Shown: one piece after another, positions 21,905-30,626 of the stretch
Position numbering within the stretch: the stretch's first letter is position 1
Layout of the letters: each line of letters starts with the position of its first letter
Origin: JAXHMM01 sp964528445
GTDB taxonomy: Bacteria > Bacteroidota > Rhodothermia > Balneolales > Balneolaceae
NCBI GenBank assembly: GCA_964528445.1
Contig: CAZGSL010000006.1
Coordinates: forward strand, 19,560 to 83,559
Direction: 5' to 3'
Length of the DNA stretch: 64,000 nucleotides
The notes under the pieces: model-generated
What the model saw: the letters and a program-made list of their open reading frames with translations, nothing else
Told to the model about the DNA's origin: nothing
Databases searched by the model: none
Position numbers and translations under genes: made by a program

Positions 21905-22757
21905 GGTTCTCGCGGTTGGTTATGAAAGTGTGTACAATGTTCCGGAATCGGCGGGGCTGATCCAGGTGCACCCGGTGTCCGGCCCCCGGGACCATCTCCA
22001 TTCGGCTGCCGGGAATCATGGTATTGATTTCGGAGGAGAGTTCACAATACTTGCGGTCTCCCTTGCCGGCCAGGATGAGCGTGGGAAGATCCAGCTCCCC
22101 GAGCCGGTCCCATACCGCCGGCATGCGTCCGGTGCCGAACCCGCGCAGGGAGGCGGCCATCCGCCGCGGGCGCTGGGCGCTCTGTATGGCCCGGTAGCTT
22201 ACCAGGCGCCTCCGGTAGGGAGGGATCTCTTCTCCGCCCGGATCCGCCTCATCCGGGGGATGGAACAGGGGGAGGTTCCGCCACTCCTCCAGGAATTGCC
22301 CAAAATTCTTTTCGATGGCCCGGGCCCGCTTCTCGTCCGTATTCCGGCGTTCGGACCGTTCTTCGGGGGTTTTTAAACCGGGATTGGCACTCTCCAGAAT
22401 CAGCCCCCGGAGTCGGTCACCCCGGGAGAGGGCAAAGTGCAGCGCCAGCCGCGCTCCCATGCTGTAGCCGTGCAGGTAGAGGGGGTGCAGGTCCAGGTGT
22501 CGAATCAGCCGGTGAAGATCATCCGCCTGCCGGGCGGCCCGGTAGCGGTCCGGATCGGTTCCCCCGCCGCTGCGGCCGTGTCCCAGCAGATCCAGGGTGA
22601 CCGGCCGGCAGAATTCCGACAGCGCCTCCGCCAGGTGGGCAAACGACTTTCCGCTGCCCATGAAGCCGTGGAGCATGAGCAGCGCGGGCTTTTCGGCCGA
22701 TGAACGGTCGCCGTGCAGGGAGATGTGATAGGGGTTATCCTCGATCCGGCAGATCAT
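21894..22757 (-). CDS. menH: 2-Succinyl-6-hydroxy-2,4-cyclohexadiene-1-carboxylate synthase MenH
   Basis: 287-residue alpha/beta hydrolase-fold lyase removing pyruvate from SEPHCHC. The oxyanion element LHGFMGSGKSF, nucleophile Ser99 in GYSMG and catalytic His in GAGHRVHLDQP are in place. The start at 22757 (MICRIEDNPYHI) is chosen because its ATG overlaps the menD stop (ATGA); the frame extends 19 codons further into menD but that part is not MenH-like. Confidence 0.92.
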
Positions 22758-24610
22758 GAACCCTTCCAGAGCCTGTTTCTCAGTTCCATGGATCGGTCGG
22801 CGTCGGTTTTGCACTCCAGCAGGGTGATGCCCGGTCCGGACCGGCCGGTGAGTCCGGCCGGGTCGATCTCCCGCAGCTCCTGCGGACTCCTCACTTGCCG
22901 GCAGGGCAGACCGTACGCTTCGGCAAGCCGGGGGATCTCCGCCTGCTGGGGCGTTTCGAAATAGGGTGTGAACAGTTCCCGGTGCTCCGCGACGGGCAGC
23001 ATGCGGAAGATGGATCCGCCGTTGTTGTTGGCGATGACCACCAGCAGCGGGACGGACAGGAGTCCGGAGGAGAGCAGGGCGTTGGAATCGTGCAGAAAAG
23101 CCAGATCGCCCGTAAAAAGCACACCCGGCCGTCCGCAGCCCAGTGCTACGCCCAGCGCTGTGGAGGTGATGCCGTCGATGCCGCTCGCCCCGCGGTTGAC
23201 GTAGGTGTGCGGGGTAGTGTCGGCCCCCGCCAGCAGGCGGTCACGTACGGGGAAGGAGTTCGAAAAGAAGCGGAACCAGTCGGCGGGGACCTTCGGCATC
23301 AGGTCGTGGTAGAGATGCAGGTCGGTCAGGGGGCCGCCGCCCGAGAGGACCTCCCGGCGGCGCTTCTCGTACGCACGCTCCGTCTCCCGCCAGAGGTCGG
23401 ACCATGACTCGGGGGATGCCTCCAGGCTGCTTTTAATCTCCCGCCGCCCGTCCCACTCCACCCGGCGGTCCACCGTACCGGTCAGGTCGTGGGTATTGGA
23501 GGGGTGCGCGATGTGGAGGTGGGGAACATCCTCCCAGCTCCGCAGGGCGTACTCGAGTCCCCGTGAGACCGGCTGGTAGCCGAAACGGATGATCAGATCG
23601 GGCCGCAGCTTCTCCCGGCTATCCTCCCGGCGCAGGAATCCCTCGAAGCCTCCGATCGTCCCCCGGGCCCCGATCCCGGCTTCGTCGGCTATCGGGCAGC
23701 GAAGGGTATCCGAGAGGCGCCGGATGGCAGCCGGGTCCACCCAGGGCGAGAGGGGCCCCGTGATCACCAGGATGTTGCGGGGAGGCTCCCCGCCCCGGAG
23801 CACCTCCATGAGTGGTTCCTCCAGAAGAAGCGGCTCCCGGCTGTCGGGGTTTTCCGCCTCTTCCCCTCTCGCAAATCCCACCGGGGATCGCTTTCTGCCG
23901 GTCTCCCCTGCCGCACCCTCCTCCGGGCCGGTGCGTTCCTGCCCGGATTCGAAGAGCTCCCGGTTCTCTTCGGCTACGACCCTCCACCGTTCGCGGGAGG
24001 GCTCCAGCGGTTTGTCGAAGGGAAAATTGAGGTGGGCGGGTCCTCTTAACTCCTCCATCTCGTTCAGCGCCTCACGGGTGACACGGCGGACCGTTGCATC
24101 GAGGCCGGCGGAACTGCTTGCCCCCGAAGCGGGGCGGGCTTCCGTGGTGAAACCGATCTCCTTTCCACCGGCGGATATCGTCTCTCCCATATCCCGGAAA
24201 AGAATGGGGTATCCTCCGTAGAGGTTTTTCTGATATATCGTCTGGTTGGCGCCTGTACCGAAAAGGCGGGCGGGGCGGTCGGCCGTAGCCAGCAGGAGCG
24301 GCACGCCCGACATTCGCGCCTCGATGACGGCCGGGTAGTAGTTGGCCAGGGCGGTGCCCGATGTGCAGACGAGCACGGCCGGCCGGGCGGTAGCCCTGCC
24401 GATGCCCAGGGCGAGGAAACCGGCCGAACGTTCGTCCATGACCACCTGCTTCGACAATCCGGGATGGGCGGCCGCCGCCAGCGTGAGCGGCGTGGACCGC
24501 GAGCCGGGGGAGATTACCACGTGCCGCACGCCCTGGCTGCGGAGTTCCCTGAAAAAAGAGGTGACCATATCGAAGGCCGCGTTGCCGGAAGGCGCGTCCG
24601 CGTCACTCAT
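22754..24610 (-). CDS. menD: SEPHCHC synthase MenD
   Basis: 618-residue thiamine-diphosphate enzyme that joins isochorismate and 2-oxoglutarate, the first committed step to menaquinone. N-terminal SPGSRSTPL, DERSAGFLALG and the C-terminal ThDP-binding segment GDLAFLHDSNALLSS...NNNGGSIF are typical. It overlaps menF by 8 bases and menH by 4, showing tight coupling. There is a charged, low-complexity insertion at roughly residues 225-260 (EEGAAGETGRKRSPVG) that is not usual for MenD. Confidence 0.96.
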   Translation of the reverse strand: MSDADAPSGNAAFDMVTSFFRELRSQGVRHVVISPGSRSTPLTLAAAAHPGLSKQVVMDERSAGFLALGIGRATARPAVLVCTSGTALANYYPAVIEARMSGVPLLLATADRPARLFGTGANQTIYQKNLYGGYPILFRDMGETISAGGKEIGFTTEARPASGASSSAGLDATVRRVTREALNEMEELRGPAHLNFPFDKPLEPSRERWRVVAEENRELFESGQERTGPEEGAAGETGRKRSPVGFARGEEAENPDSREPLLLEEPLMEVLRGGEPPRNILVITGPLSPWVDPAAIRRLSDTLRCPIADEAGIGARGTIGGFEGFLRREDSREKLRPDLIIRFGYQPVSRGLEYALRSWEDVPHLHIAHPSNTHDLTGTVDRRVEWDGRREIKSSLEASPESWSDLWRETERAYEKRRREVLSGGGPLTDLHLYHDLMPKVPADWFRFFSNSFPVRDRLLAGADTTPHTYVNRGASGIDGITSTALGVALGCGRPGVLFTGDLAFLHDSNALLSSGLLSVPLLVVIANNNGGSIFRMLPVAEHRELFTPYFETPQQAEIPRLAEAYGLPCRQVRSPQELREIDPAGLTGRSGPGITLLECKTDADRSMELRNRLWKGS

Positions 24611-26057
24611 GGGAGAGGGCCGCCAGCATGGGCCGCAGTTTCAGGTTGCTCTCTTCCCATTCGGTCTCCGGATCCGACGCGCCCATGATGCCGCAGCCTG
24701 CGAAAAAGGAGATCTCCCGATCGTCCATCAGGGCGCTCCTGATACCCACCACAAACTCCCCGCCGCCCTGCAGGTCCAGCCATCCCAGCGGTCCGGCGTA
24801 CCATCCCCGGTCAAACGTCTCCAGCTCCCGGATCCAGGGGGCCGCGGCCTCCCGCGGATAGCCGCCGACGGCAGCCGTGGGATGCAGGGCGTCAACCAGG
24901 GCGAGGGGATCGGCGGACTCCCTCAGCCAGGCGGTGATGGGGGTGTAGAGATGCTGCACGTTGGAGAGTTTTTTGACGCGGGGCCGGGCGTCGCTCTCGA
25001 AGCCGGAGACGTGGGAACGGAGGCGGTTTTCGATATCTTTGATCACCAGGTTGTGTTCCCGGCGGTTTTTGGAGCTGACCATCAGCTCCCTGCCGAACAT
25101 GGCGTCTTCGCTGGCGGTGCTGCCCCGGCGAATGCTGCCGGCCAGGGCTTCGGTGAGCAGGTATCTCCGGTGGAAGGAGGCGAGTCGCTCGGGGGTGCAT
25201 CCCAGGAACGCCTTCCTGCCGGGGGACTGTACAAGAAAGGAGTAACACGAGGGATACTGCCGGCGCAGGTTGTCGAGGAGGCAGGTGGCCTGGCTCTCCG
25301 GACGGAGGCGGGAGGTCACTTTCCTGGCAAGCACGATCTTGTCGAAGCGGCCGGCGCCAATCAGTTCCACGGCACGCTCCACCGATTGGTTCCAGCGTTC
25401 CCGTTCCGCGGCGTCTCCGTCGATCTCCGTTGACGGGACACGATCGCCGCTCTCCGGGCGGCGCAGCACCTGCTCGGGATTCAGCTTGAAAATCGGGGAG
25501 AGTTCCTCCAGTTTTTCGCGGATCTCCCGGTCGATCCTCCCGGGATCATCCCCGGATTCCATGTTCAGCGTGAGCAGGGTGAATCGCCCCTCACGCAGGA
25601 CCGACCAGCGGGGCAGGGTAAAGAGGGCGGGGGGATAGCCTTCCCAGTCGCCCGAGCCCGCATTTCCGAAAAAAGAGAATCCCCCCGTCAGCATGGGTCC
25701 CCCCCGGGTGTGTCCGCTGGGATTGAAGAGCGAGAAGCGTCTCCGCAAGCCCCGCATTTGTTCCCTGATACTCCCGAATCGACCGTCCCCCTCCGCCTTC
25801 AGTTCCAGCAGCGAGCCCGCTCCCGCCAGGGCGCTCTCACGGTCGGGATTCTCCAGGTACCAGCGATAACTGTCGGTCTCATCCATAATTTCCAGGCAGG
25901 CCAGGGGATCCAGGCCCGTTACCGGCAGGCTGAGGGAGAGCCAGGGAAGCGGCGAGCCGGCGGCCTCCTCCAGGAATTCCCGGTAGGAGGCGGTCGACAG
26001 GTGCTTGCGGAGCACTTTGGGCAGACCTGTTTGCCGGGCATTAAGATTTTCGGACAT
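24603..26057 (-). CDS. menF: Isochorismate synthase MenF
   Basis: 484-residue chorismate-utilising enzyme. The C-terminal domain shows the family elements KIVLARKVTSRL, FLGCTPERLASF, EALAGSIRRGS, SSKNRREHNLV and LHPTAAVGGYPREAA; the closing GCGIMGASDPETEWEESNLKL matches isochorismate rather than anthranilate or salicylate synthases. It heads the menF-D-H-B operon. Upstream lies a 210-bp divergent region with unusual inverted repeats. Confidence 0.94.
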   Translation of the reverse strand: MSENLNARQTGLPKVLRKHLSTASYREFLEEAAGSPLPWLSLSLPVTGLDPLACLEIMDETDSYRWYLENPDRESALAGAGSLLELKAEGDGRFGSIREQMRGLRRRFSLFNPSGHTRGGPMLTGGFSFFGNAGSGDWEGYPPALFTLPRWSVLREGRFTLLTLNMESGDDPGRIDREIREKLEELSPIFKLNPEQVLRRPESGDRVPSTEIDGDAAERERWNQSVERAVELIGAGRFDKIVLARKVTSRLRPESQATCLLDNLRRQYPSCYSFLVQSPGRKAFLGCTPERLASFHRRYLLTEALAGSIRRGSTASEDAMFGRELMVSSKNRREHNLVIKDIENRLRSHVSGFESDARPRVKKLSNVQHLYTPITAWLRESADPLALVDALHPTAAVGGYPREAAAPWIRELETFDRGWYAGPLGWLDLQGGGEFVVGIRSALMDDREISFFAGCGIMGASDPETEWEESNLKLRPMLAALSHE

Positions 26058-26089
26058 AATGGCGATAAGGTACTAGGGCGGTTCCGTCT

Positions 26090-26138
26090 GTGGACTTTCA
26101 GAATTTTCAATATAAATTGAAAATGGAAAAGAGTCCAC
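26090..26138. repeat. Two-tier inverted repeat upstream of menF
   Basis: The inner arms ATTTTCAAT (26103-26111) and ATTGAAAAT (26116-26124) are perfectly complementary around an ATAA loop. The outer arms GTGGACT (26090-26096) and AGTCCAC (26132-26138) are also perfect. The whole 49-bp structure lies 33 bp before the menF start, inside its likely 5' leader. It could be an operator or a transcribed hairpin. Confidence 0.6.
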
Positions 26139-26160
26139 CGGCTGCATCGGCCGTTTAAGC

Positions 26161-26174
26161 CAAAGATAAATTTG
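26161..26174. promoter_or_regulatory. Back-to-back -7 boxes between menF and the GNAT gene
   Basis: On the plus strand TAAATTTG (26167-26174) and on the minus strand TATCTTTG (26168-26161) are both exact TAnnTTTG matches and share two bases. They point to the GNAT gene and to menF respectively. Neither has a good -33 partner. A small inverted repeat, GTCGGA/TCCGAC at 26180-26196, lies next to them. Confidence 0.4.
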
Positions 26175-26267
26175 CATAAGTCGGACAGGATTCCGACACT
26201 TTGACCAATAAATAATATCGGCATTAGGGACAACAGACGAGCTTCCGGCTTACCAAAACCGTACTCC

Positions 26268-26849
26268 ATGGTAGAGATAAAACCTCTGGACCTGCAGAAC
26301 GCCACGCTGCATTACAAATGGAACAACGACGCCGAACTTAACTATTACGATTCGGAATATCCCCACCAGCACGAACCCTTCGATGCTTTTCTCCGCCGGA
26401 TAAAAGGGGTGGTCGACCAGGATAACGAGACGGCCGAGCTTTTTGAAATTCACCTGCAGAAAAACGACAAGCTGGTAGGAATCGTGGATCTCCACGCCAT
26501 CGATACCTACAACCGGCGCTGCTACGTCAACTGCACCATCGGAGACCGGGACTATGCGGGCAGGGGACTGGATGCAGAAGCGCTGGAACTTGTGTTGAAG
26601 TACTGTTTCAACCGGAAGGAGCTGAACAAGGTGGCCACCACCGCTTTCGATTTCAACACCTCCTGGATCGAAAATGTGGAGAACCTGGGATTTCATCGGG
26701 AGGGCGTGCTTCGGAAACACGTATTGAAGAAAGGAGAGTACCGCGACAAGCTGATATACAGCCTGCTGCGCGAAGAATACAAGGAGGGATCCCGGTTCGC
26801 CGACGCGGAGTCTTCCGCTTCGCAGCAGGGAGCCTCGATGACCGGCTGA
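26268..26849 (+). CDS. GNAT-family N-acetyltransferase (RimJ/SpeG-like)
   Basis: 193-residue acetyl-CoA-dependent transferase. The pattern PLDLQNATLHYKWNNDAELNYYDS, an acyl-CoA-binding region around CTIGDRDYAGRGLDAEAL and the C-terminal ENLGFHREGVLRKHVLKKGEYRDKLIYSLLREE fit the RimJ/RimL/SpeG group, which acetylates ribosomal protein N-termini, polyamines or small molecules. The substrate is unknown. The last 20 residues are low-complexity. It stands alone, divergent from menF and convergent with the DUF4290 gene. Confidence 0.85.
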   Translation: MVEIKPLDLQNATLHYKWNNDAELNYYDSEYPHQHEPFDAFLRRIKGVVDQDNETAELFEIHLQKNDKLVGIVDLHAIDTYNRRCYVNCTIGDRDYAGRGLDAEALELVLKYCFNRKELNKVATTAFDFNTSWIENVENLGFHREGVLRKHVLKKGEYRDKLIYSLLREEYKEGSRFADAESSASQQGASMTG

Positions 26850-26850
26850 C

Positions 26851-27126
26851 CTACCTCGCCTCGTCTTTCTCGCCCGACAGGTAGGGATTGTAGATCCCGT
26901 ACTGCGTCGGATCGTATTCCGCCAGCCGGAAAAAATGGTCCCAGGCGTCCTCGCTGTTCCCGTTCTCATCCACCCAGGAGGGATGGCTCTGTTTGATCAG
27001 TCCAACGGCTCGTTTGGCGTATTCGATTCTCTCTTCCTGATCCTTGATCCGGGGCAGGGCGGCGATCATCAGGTCCAGGTTGTATCCGCAGTCAAAGTCC
27101 TTGGGCTTCTGCTGTTCGACGAACAT
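26851..27126 (-). CDS. DUF4290-like small protein
   Basis: 91-residue soluble protein with no membrane segment. The core IKDQEERIEYAKRAVGLIKQ, then AWDHFFRLAEYDPTQYGIYN and PYL, resembles the DUF4290 pattern of Bacteroidetes proteins (IEDREER...WDHL...PYP). The function of that family is not established. Here the usual N- and C-terminal extensions are shorter than in typical members. It ends 1 bp from the convergent GNAT stop. Family assignment is from memory of the motif. Confidence 0.65.
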   Translation of the reverse strand: MFVEQQKPKDFDCGYNLDLMIAALPRIKDQEERIEYAKRAVGLIKQSHPSWVDENGNSEDAWDHFFRLAEYDPTQYGIYNPYLSGEKDEAR

Positions 27127-27187
27127 CGTTCTCGGTTTGAAGGGTTGGTCTTACTTGCTCAGGGCACCAATAATATCATTTCCCGGG

Positions 27188-27195
27188 CAAAGGTA
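27188..27195 (-). promoter_or_regulatory. Candidate -7 box for the DUF4290 gene
   Basis: TACCTTTG on the minus strand is an exact TAnnTTTG match, about 60 nt before the start at 27126. No -33 partner is visible. On the plus strand TATATTCG at 27243-27250 may serve the downstream cysteine/cystathionine synthase gene. Confidence 0.35.
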
Positions 27196-27289
27196 AAAAT
27201 GCGTTGTCCCGGTAAATATTCGGGTAGGTTGCGCAATTTTCCTATATTCGTTAGCCCTGATACCGCCAACGAAAAGGAACGAAGGAGAT

Positions 27290-28276
27290 ATGTATTACGA
27301 ATCCATACTGGAAGTCATCGGCAACACCCCGCTGGTCAGGCTGAACCGGGTGACGGACGGTATTGACGGGACCCTGCTGGCCAAGGTGGAATATATGAAT
27401 CCGGGCCAGAGCGTCAAGGACCGCATCGGCATCAAAATGATAGAGGAGGCCGAGGAGAAGGGGCTGATCGAACCGGGCGGCACGATTATCGAAGGCACTT
27501 CCGGGAATACGGGAATGGGCCTGGCGCTGGCGGCGGCCATCAAGGGGTACCGCTGCATATTTACCGTATCCGACAAGCAGAGCAAGGAGAAGATCGACCT
27601 GCTGAAAGCGCTGGGGGCCGAAGTAAAGCTCTGTCCCACGGATGTGGAGCCGGACGATCCCCGGAGTTACTACTCGGTGGCGAAACGGCTCAGCGAGGAG
27701 ATTCCCAACTCCTACTATCCCAATCAATACGACAATCCCGGGAATACCGAAGCGCACTACGAGACCACAGGGCCCGAAATCTGGGAGCAGACCGACGGCA
27801 GGGTCACCCACTATGTGGCGGGGATGGGAACCGGCGGCACCATCTCGGGAGCCGCCCGCTACCTGAAAGAGCAGAATCCGGAGATCAAGGTGATCGGGGT
27901 GGACAGCTGCGGATCGGTTTACAAAAAATATTTCGAGACGGGGGAGTTCGACAAGGAGGAGATCTATCCCTACCTGACCGAGGGCATCGGGGAGGATATC
28001 ATTCCCGAGAACATGAATTTCGACCTGGTCGACGACGTGGTGCAGGTGAACGACAAGAATGCCTTCCAGACCACCCGCCGGCTGGCCGAGGAGGAGGCGC
28101 TGTTTGTAGGGGGATCCTGCGGTGCGGCGGTCTACGGGGCCCTGCAGTACGCCCGCGAGGAGAAATTCGGAGAGGATGACCTGATGGTGATCATACTGCC
28201 TGACAGCGGCACCCGATACGTCTCAAAAATCTTCAACGATGAATGGATGAGGGAGCACGATTTTCTGGACGAATAA
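27290..28276 (+). CDS. PLP-dependent cysteine synthase / cystathionine beta-synthase family enzyme
   Basis: 328-residue fold-type II PLP enzyme. It has the Schiff-base lysine in NPGQSVKDRIG, the substrate loop EGTSGNTGMGLA and the phosphate-binding GMGTGGTISG. The stretch SYYSVAKRLSEEIPNSYYPN, then QYDNPGNTEAHYETTGPEI, is closer to cystathionine beta-synthases than to CysK/CysM, but the C-terminal CBS-domain pair of the eukaryotic enzyme is absent. So it may make cystathionine (with H2S release) or cysteine. It starts a run of twelve closely spaced plus-strand genes that ends with atpG, the next gene being only 29 bp away. Confidence 0.88.
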   Translation: MYYESILEVIGNTPLVRLNRVTDGIDGTLLAKVEYMNPGQSVKDRIGIKMIEEAEEKGLIEPGGTIIEGTSGNTGMGLALAAAIKGYRCIFTVSDKQSKEKIDLLKALGAEVKLCPTDVEPDDPRSYYSVAKRLSEEIPNSYYPNQYDNPGNTEAHYETTGPEIWEQTDGRVTHYVAGMGTGGTISGAARYLKEQNPEIKVIGVDSCGSVYKKYFETGEFDKEEIYPYLTEGIGEDIIPENMNFDLVDDVVQVNDKNAFQTTRRLAEEEALFVGGSCGAAVYGALQYAREEKFGEDDLMVIILPDSGTRYVSKIFNDEWMREHDFLDE

Positions 28277-28305
28277 AGCGGCAACGTTCACACAAACCTT
28301 TTTTT

Positions 28306-28626
28306 ATGGCAGATCAGAGCAAGCAGTTTCAACAGGGGCAGATGGAAATCGAATTGCCGGAGGAGGAGGCCTCCGGCACCTACTCCAACCTGGTGATGAT
28401 CACCCACTCTCCCTCGGAGTTTATTTTCGACTTCATCTCGGTTATGCCGGGAAGGGGGAAGGCGAAGGTGGTCAAGCGCATGGTGATGACGCCCGATCAT
28501 GCCAAGCGCCTGGCGAACGCACTTTCTGAAAACGTGAAGCGTTACGAGGAGGAGAACGGGTCGATTACCACCAACGACCGTTTTGAGGTTCCTTTCAACT
28601 ACAGGGGCCCCACACCCGAAGCCTGA
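28306..28626 (+). CDS. DUF3467 protein
   Basis: 106-residue protein with the DUF3467 pattern: YSNLVMITHSPSEFIFDFIS, then RVVMTPDHAKRL-like RMVMTPDHAKRLANALSENV and a C-terminal YE-rich end. The family is widespread in Bacteroidetes; no function is known. The start at 28306 (MADQSKQFQQ) is preferred over an ATG 63 bases upstream that overlaps the preceding gene. It lies 12 bp before the M23 peptidase gene. Confidence 0.8.
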   Translation: MADQSKQFQQGQMEIELPEEEASGTYSNLVMITHSPSEFIFDFISVMPGRGKAKVVKRMVMTPDHAKRLANALSENVKRYEEENGSITTNDRFEVPFNYRGPTPEA

Positions 28627-28638
28627 TTCGACCGTGCG

Positions 28639-29535
28639 ATGTTCGAATTCCTGAAAAAACTTTTCTATAACGAGGAGGAGGAGCTGACGGTGGTCCTCCT
28701 GGATGACGATCATCCGGAGGGGGCCGAATCCTACACCTGCAAACCGGAAAAACTGCGGAGGTTGTTCTACGGAGCGGGGGCGGCTCTGGTCATCGTAACG
28801 CTGCTGCTGTTGATGTTCACGCCGCTCGGGGCGATGCTTTACAACCAGGAAGACTCCGAGTTGCGGCAGCAGGTGATTGAGGTGTCGCAGCGGGTGGAGG
28901 CCCTGCAGGACTCGCTCCGGGCGAGGGACATGCAGCTGAACGATATACAGAAGGTCCTGACGTCCGGTGCCGACACGACCTTCCGCGTGGAGACGGTGGA
29001 GGTACCCGGTACGCTGGCCTCCACCGGCGGCAGCCGGCCGGAAGACGAACAATCGTCAGGCGATCCCCTGCCGGGGCTTGGAGCAGGGGCTTCCGAGGTT
29101 CCGGTCTATGAGATGGTCTCTCAGAGCGAGATCATCTTCTCGGAGCTCTTTTCCGGCGCACCCCGTTTCCCGGCGCAGCTACCGGTTCAGGGAACGATGA
29201 CACGGAATTACAATCCGGACAACCGGCACTACGGCATTGATATCGCTACCAGCGAGGGCACGGAATTACGCGCACTGGCTGACGGCTCGGTGGTCAGCCG
29301 GGACTGGTCAGTGAATTACGGCTATGTGATACACATCCAGCACGGCGGCGGAATTCTCAGTGTCTACAAGCATGTAACGCAGGTCTCCAAGGAGGTAGGG
29401 GATGTCGTGCTGCAGGGCGATATCCTGGGGACAGTGGGAGATGCCGGGGTGCTGAGCTCCGGTCCCCACCTGCACCTGGAGATATGGAAAGACGGCGTTC
29501 CTCAAAATCCCAGTTCTTATTTAATCAATCCATAA
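28639..29535 (+). CDS. Membrane-anchored M23 (LytM) peptidoglycan endopeptidase
   Basis: 298 residues: a short cytoplasmic N-terminus, one membrane segment at about 44-62, a coiled coil (about 70-110, SELRQQVIEVSQRVEALQDS), a low-complexity linker and a C-terminal M23 domain. Zinc ligands are intact: His and Asp in HYGIDIA and the HLH of SGPHLHLEIW. This layout matches M23 enzymes that cut peptide cross-links under control of bactofilins. It sits 4 bp before a bactofilin gene, which strongly suggests that partnership in cell-shape control. Confidence 0.93.
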   Translation: MFEFLKKLFYNEEEELTVVLLDDDHPEGAESYTCKPEKLRRLFYGAGAALVIVTLLLLMFTPLGAMLYNQEDSELRQQVIEVSQRVEALQDSLRARDMQLNDIQKVLTSGADTTFRVETVEVPGTLASTGGSRPEDEQSSGDPLPGLGAGASEVPVYEMVSQSEIIFSELFSGAPRFPAQLPVQGTMTRNYNPDNRHYGIDIATSEGTELRALADGSVVSRDWSVNYGYVIHIQHGGGILSVYKHVTQVSKEVGDVVLQGDILGTVGDAGVLSSGPHLHLEIWKDGVPQNPSSYLINP

Positions 29536-29539
29536 CGAC

Positions 29540-30007
29540 ATGTTTAACAGCAGCAGCAACAACAAATCGACTTCGAAGGGCGGTTCGGAAGCCCGGAGCG
29601 GAAATCTTCCATCCGTGAACATGATCAGCGAGGGGACCCGGCTGAAAGGGAACCTGAATACGAAGAACGACATACGTATTGCCGGATCCCTGGAAGGGGA
29701 GGCGGAGGCCGGTGGAAAGCTGATCATCACTTCAAGCGGCAGGGTGGAGGGCGATGTGGAGGCAGTGGACGCCGACGTCGCGGGCACCCTCAACGGCGAG
29801 ATACACGTCAAGAACAAGCTGGTCGTCCGCCAGTCGGCGGTGATAGACGGGGACATATTTACCAAAGCACTCCTGGTGGAGGAGGGCGCCCAAATTAACG
29901 GCACCTGCCATATGGGAGAGGAGTCGAACCTGAAAGCCGGCGAAGCGAACGACCGCGGCACGCTCGAAGCATCGATCGGTGAGCCGGGAGAGCGGAGCGA
30001 GAATTGA
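29540..30007 (+). CDS. Bactofilin
   Basis: 155-residue bactofilin. A disordered Ser/Lys-rich N-terminus (residues 1-30) precedes the right-handed beta-helix domain with regular short repeats (TRLKGNLNTKNDIRIAGSLE, then GEAEAGGKLIITSSGRVEGD). Bactofilins polymerise without nucleotide into membrane-associated filaments that localise cell-wall enzymes. The gene follows an M23 peptidase and its stop codon overlaps the TTG start of atpZ by 4 bases, tying it to the ATP synthase operon. Confidence 0.93.
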   Translation: MFNSSSNNKSTSKGGSEARSGNLPSVNMISEGTRLKGNLNTKNDIRIAGSLEGEAEAGGKLIITSSGRVEGDVEAVDADVAGTLNGEIHVKNKLVVRQSAVIDGDIFTKALLVEEGAQINGTCHMGEESNLKAGEANDRGTLEASIGEPGERSEN

Positions 30008-30234
30008 ACCGTGAACACCGGGACGATAAGCGGAACGTTTTCTCCAGGTATGCCCCCTACCTCTCCCTGGGAGCGGAAATTGCGGCCGGAATTGCGATAC
30101 CCCTCCTGCTGGGATTCTGGCTGGACCGCTGGCTGGACACCTCGCCTTGGCTGCTGATGGTCGGAATCGTGGCGGGCATGACCAATATTTTCGTGATGAT
30201 TTACCGGCTTTACAAAAATCTGAACGGCGAATAG
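30004..30234 (+). CDS. atpZ: AtpZ/AtpI-like small membrane protein
   Basis: 76-residue protein with two membrane helices (YLSLGAEIAAGIAIPLLLGF and LLMVGIVAGMTNIFVMIYRL) and a short WLDRWLDTSPW loop, the typical AtpZ pattern. Such proteins are encoded ahead of F-type ATP synthase genes and help c-ring assembly or Mg/Ca uptake. The start codon is TTG at 30004, overlapping the bactofilin stop; no in-frame ATG precedes the first helix. Confidence 0.8.
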   Translation: MNREHRDDKRNVFSRYAPYLSLGAEIAAGIAIPLLLGFWLDRWLDTSPWLLMVGIVAGMTNIFVMIYRLYKNLNGE

Positions 30235-30245
30235 GAGGCGACCGC

Positions 30246-30626
30246 GTGGGCCGCAGCTATCTTCAATCTTTCCTGGCCTGGAGCGGGGCGGGACTGCTGA
30301 TCCCGCTCGCAGGTTTTTCCTGGGTTGGTGGAGAGGCGCTCACAGCCGCGCTCACCGCCTACCTTCTGAGCTTTGTTTTTACCGGGAGCAACTACGCTGT
30401 AATCCGAAAAATAAACACCGGCAGGCACACGCACTTTTACCGTATCTTTCTGGTTTCCCTGGCCCTACGATTCCTCCTGGTTCTGGCGGCGTTGTACCTG
30501 GCATTGGAGGTGATAAAATTTCACCACATTTACTTTACAGTTAGTTTCGTTATTTCTTATATTTTCCATTCTGTGATTGAAATTATTTTTTTGAATAAAA
30601 CCCTGGAAACCGAGACGGAATTTTAA
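30246..30626 (+). CDS. ATP synthase protein I-like membrane protein
   Basis: 126 residues from a GTG at 30246, chosen because it begins 11 bp after the atpZ stop and just before the first helix. Four hydrophobic segments are visible (about 8-25, 30-47, 62-82 and 90-110), consistent with the AtpI (UncI) chaperone of the c-ring. Sequence conservation in this family is low, so identity rests on topology and on its place directly before atpB (no gap). Confidence 0.65.
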   Translation: MGRSYLQSFLAWSGAGLLIPLAGFSWVGGEALTAALTAYLLSFVFTGSNYAVIRKINTGRHTHFYRIFLVSLALRFLLVLAALYLALEVIKFHHIYFTVSFVISYIFHSVIEIIFLNKTLETETEF

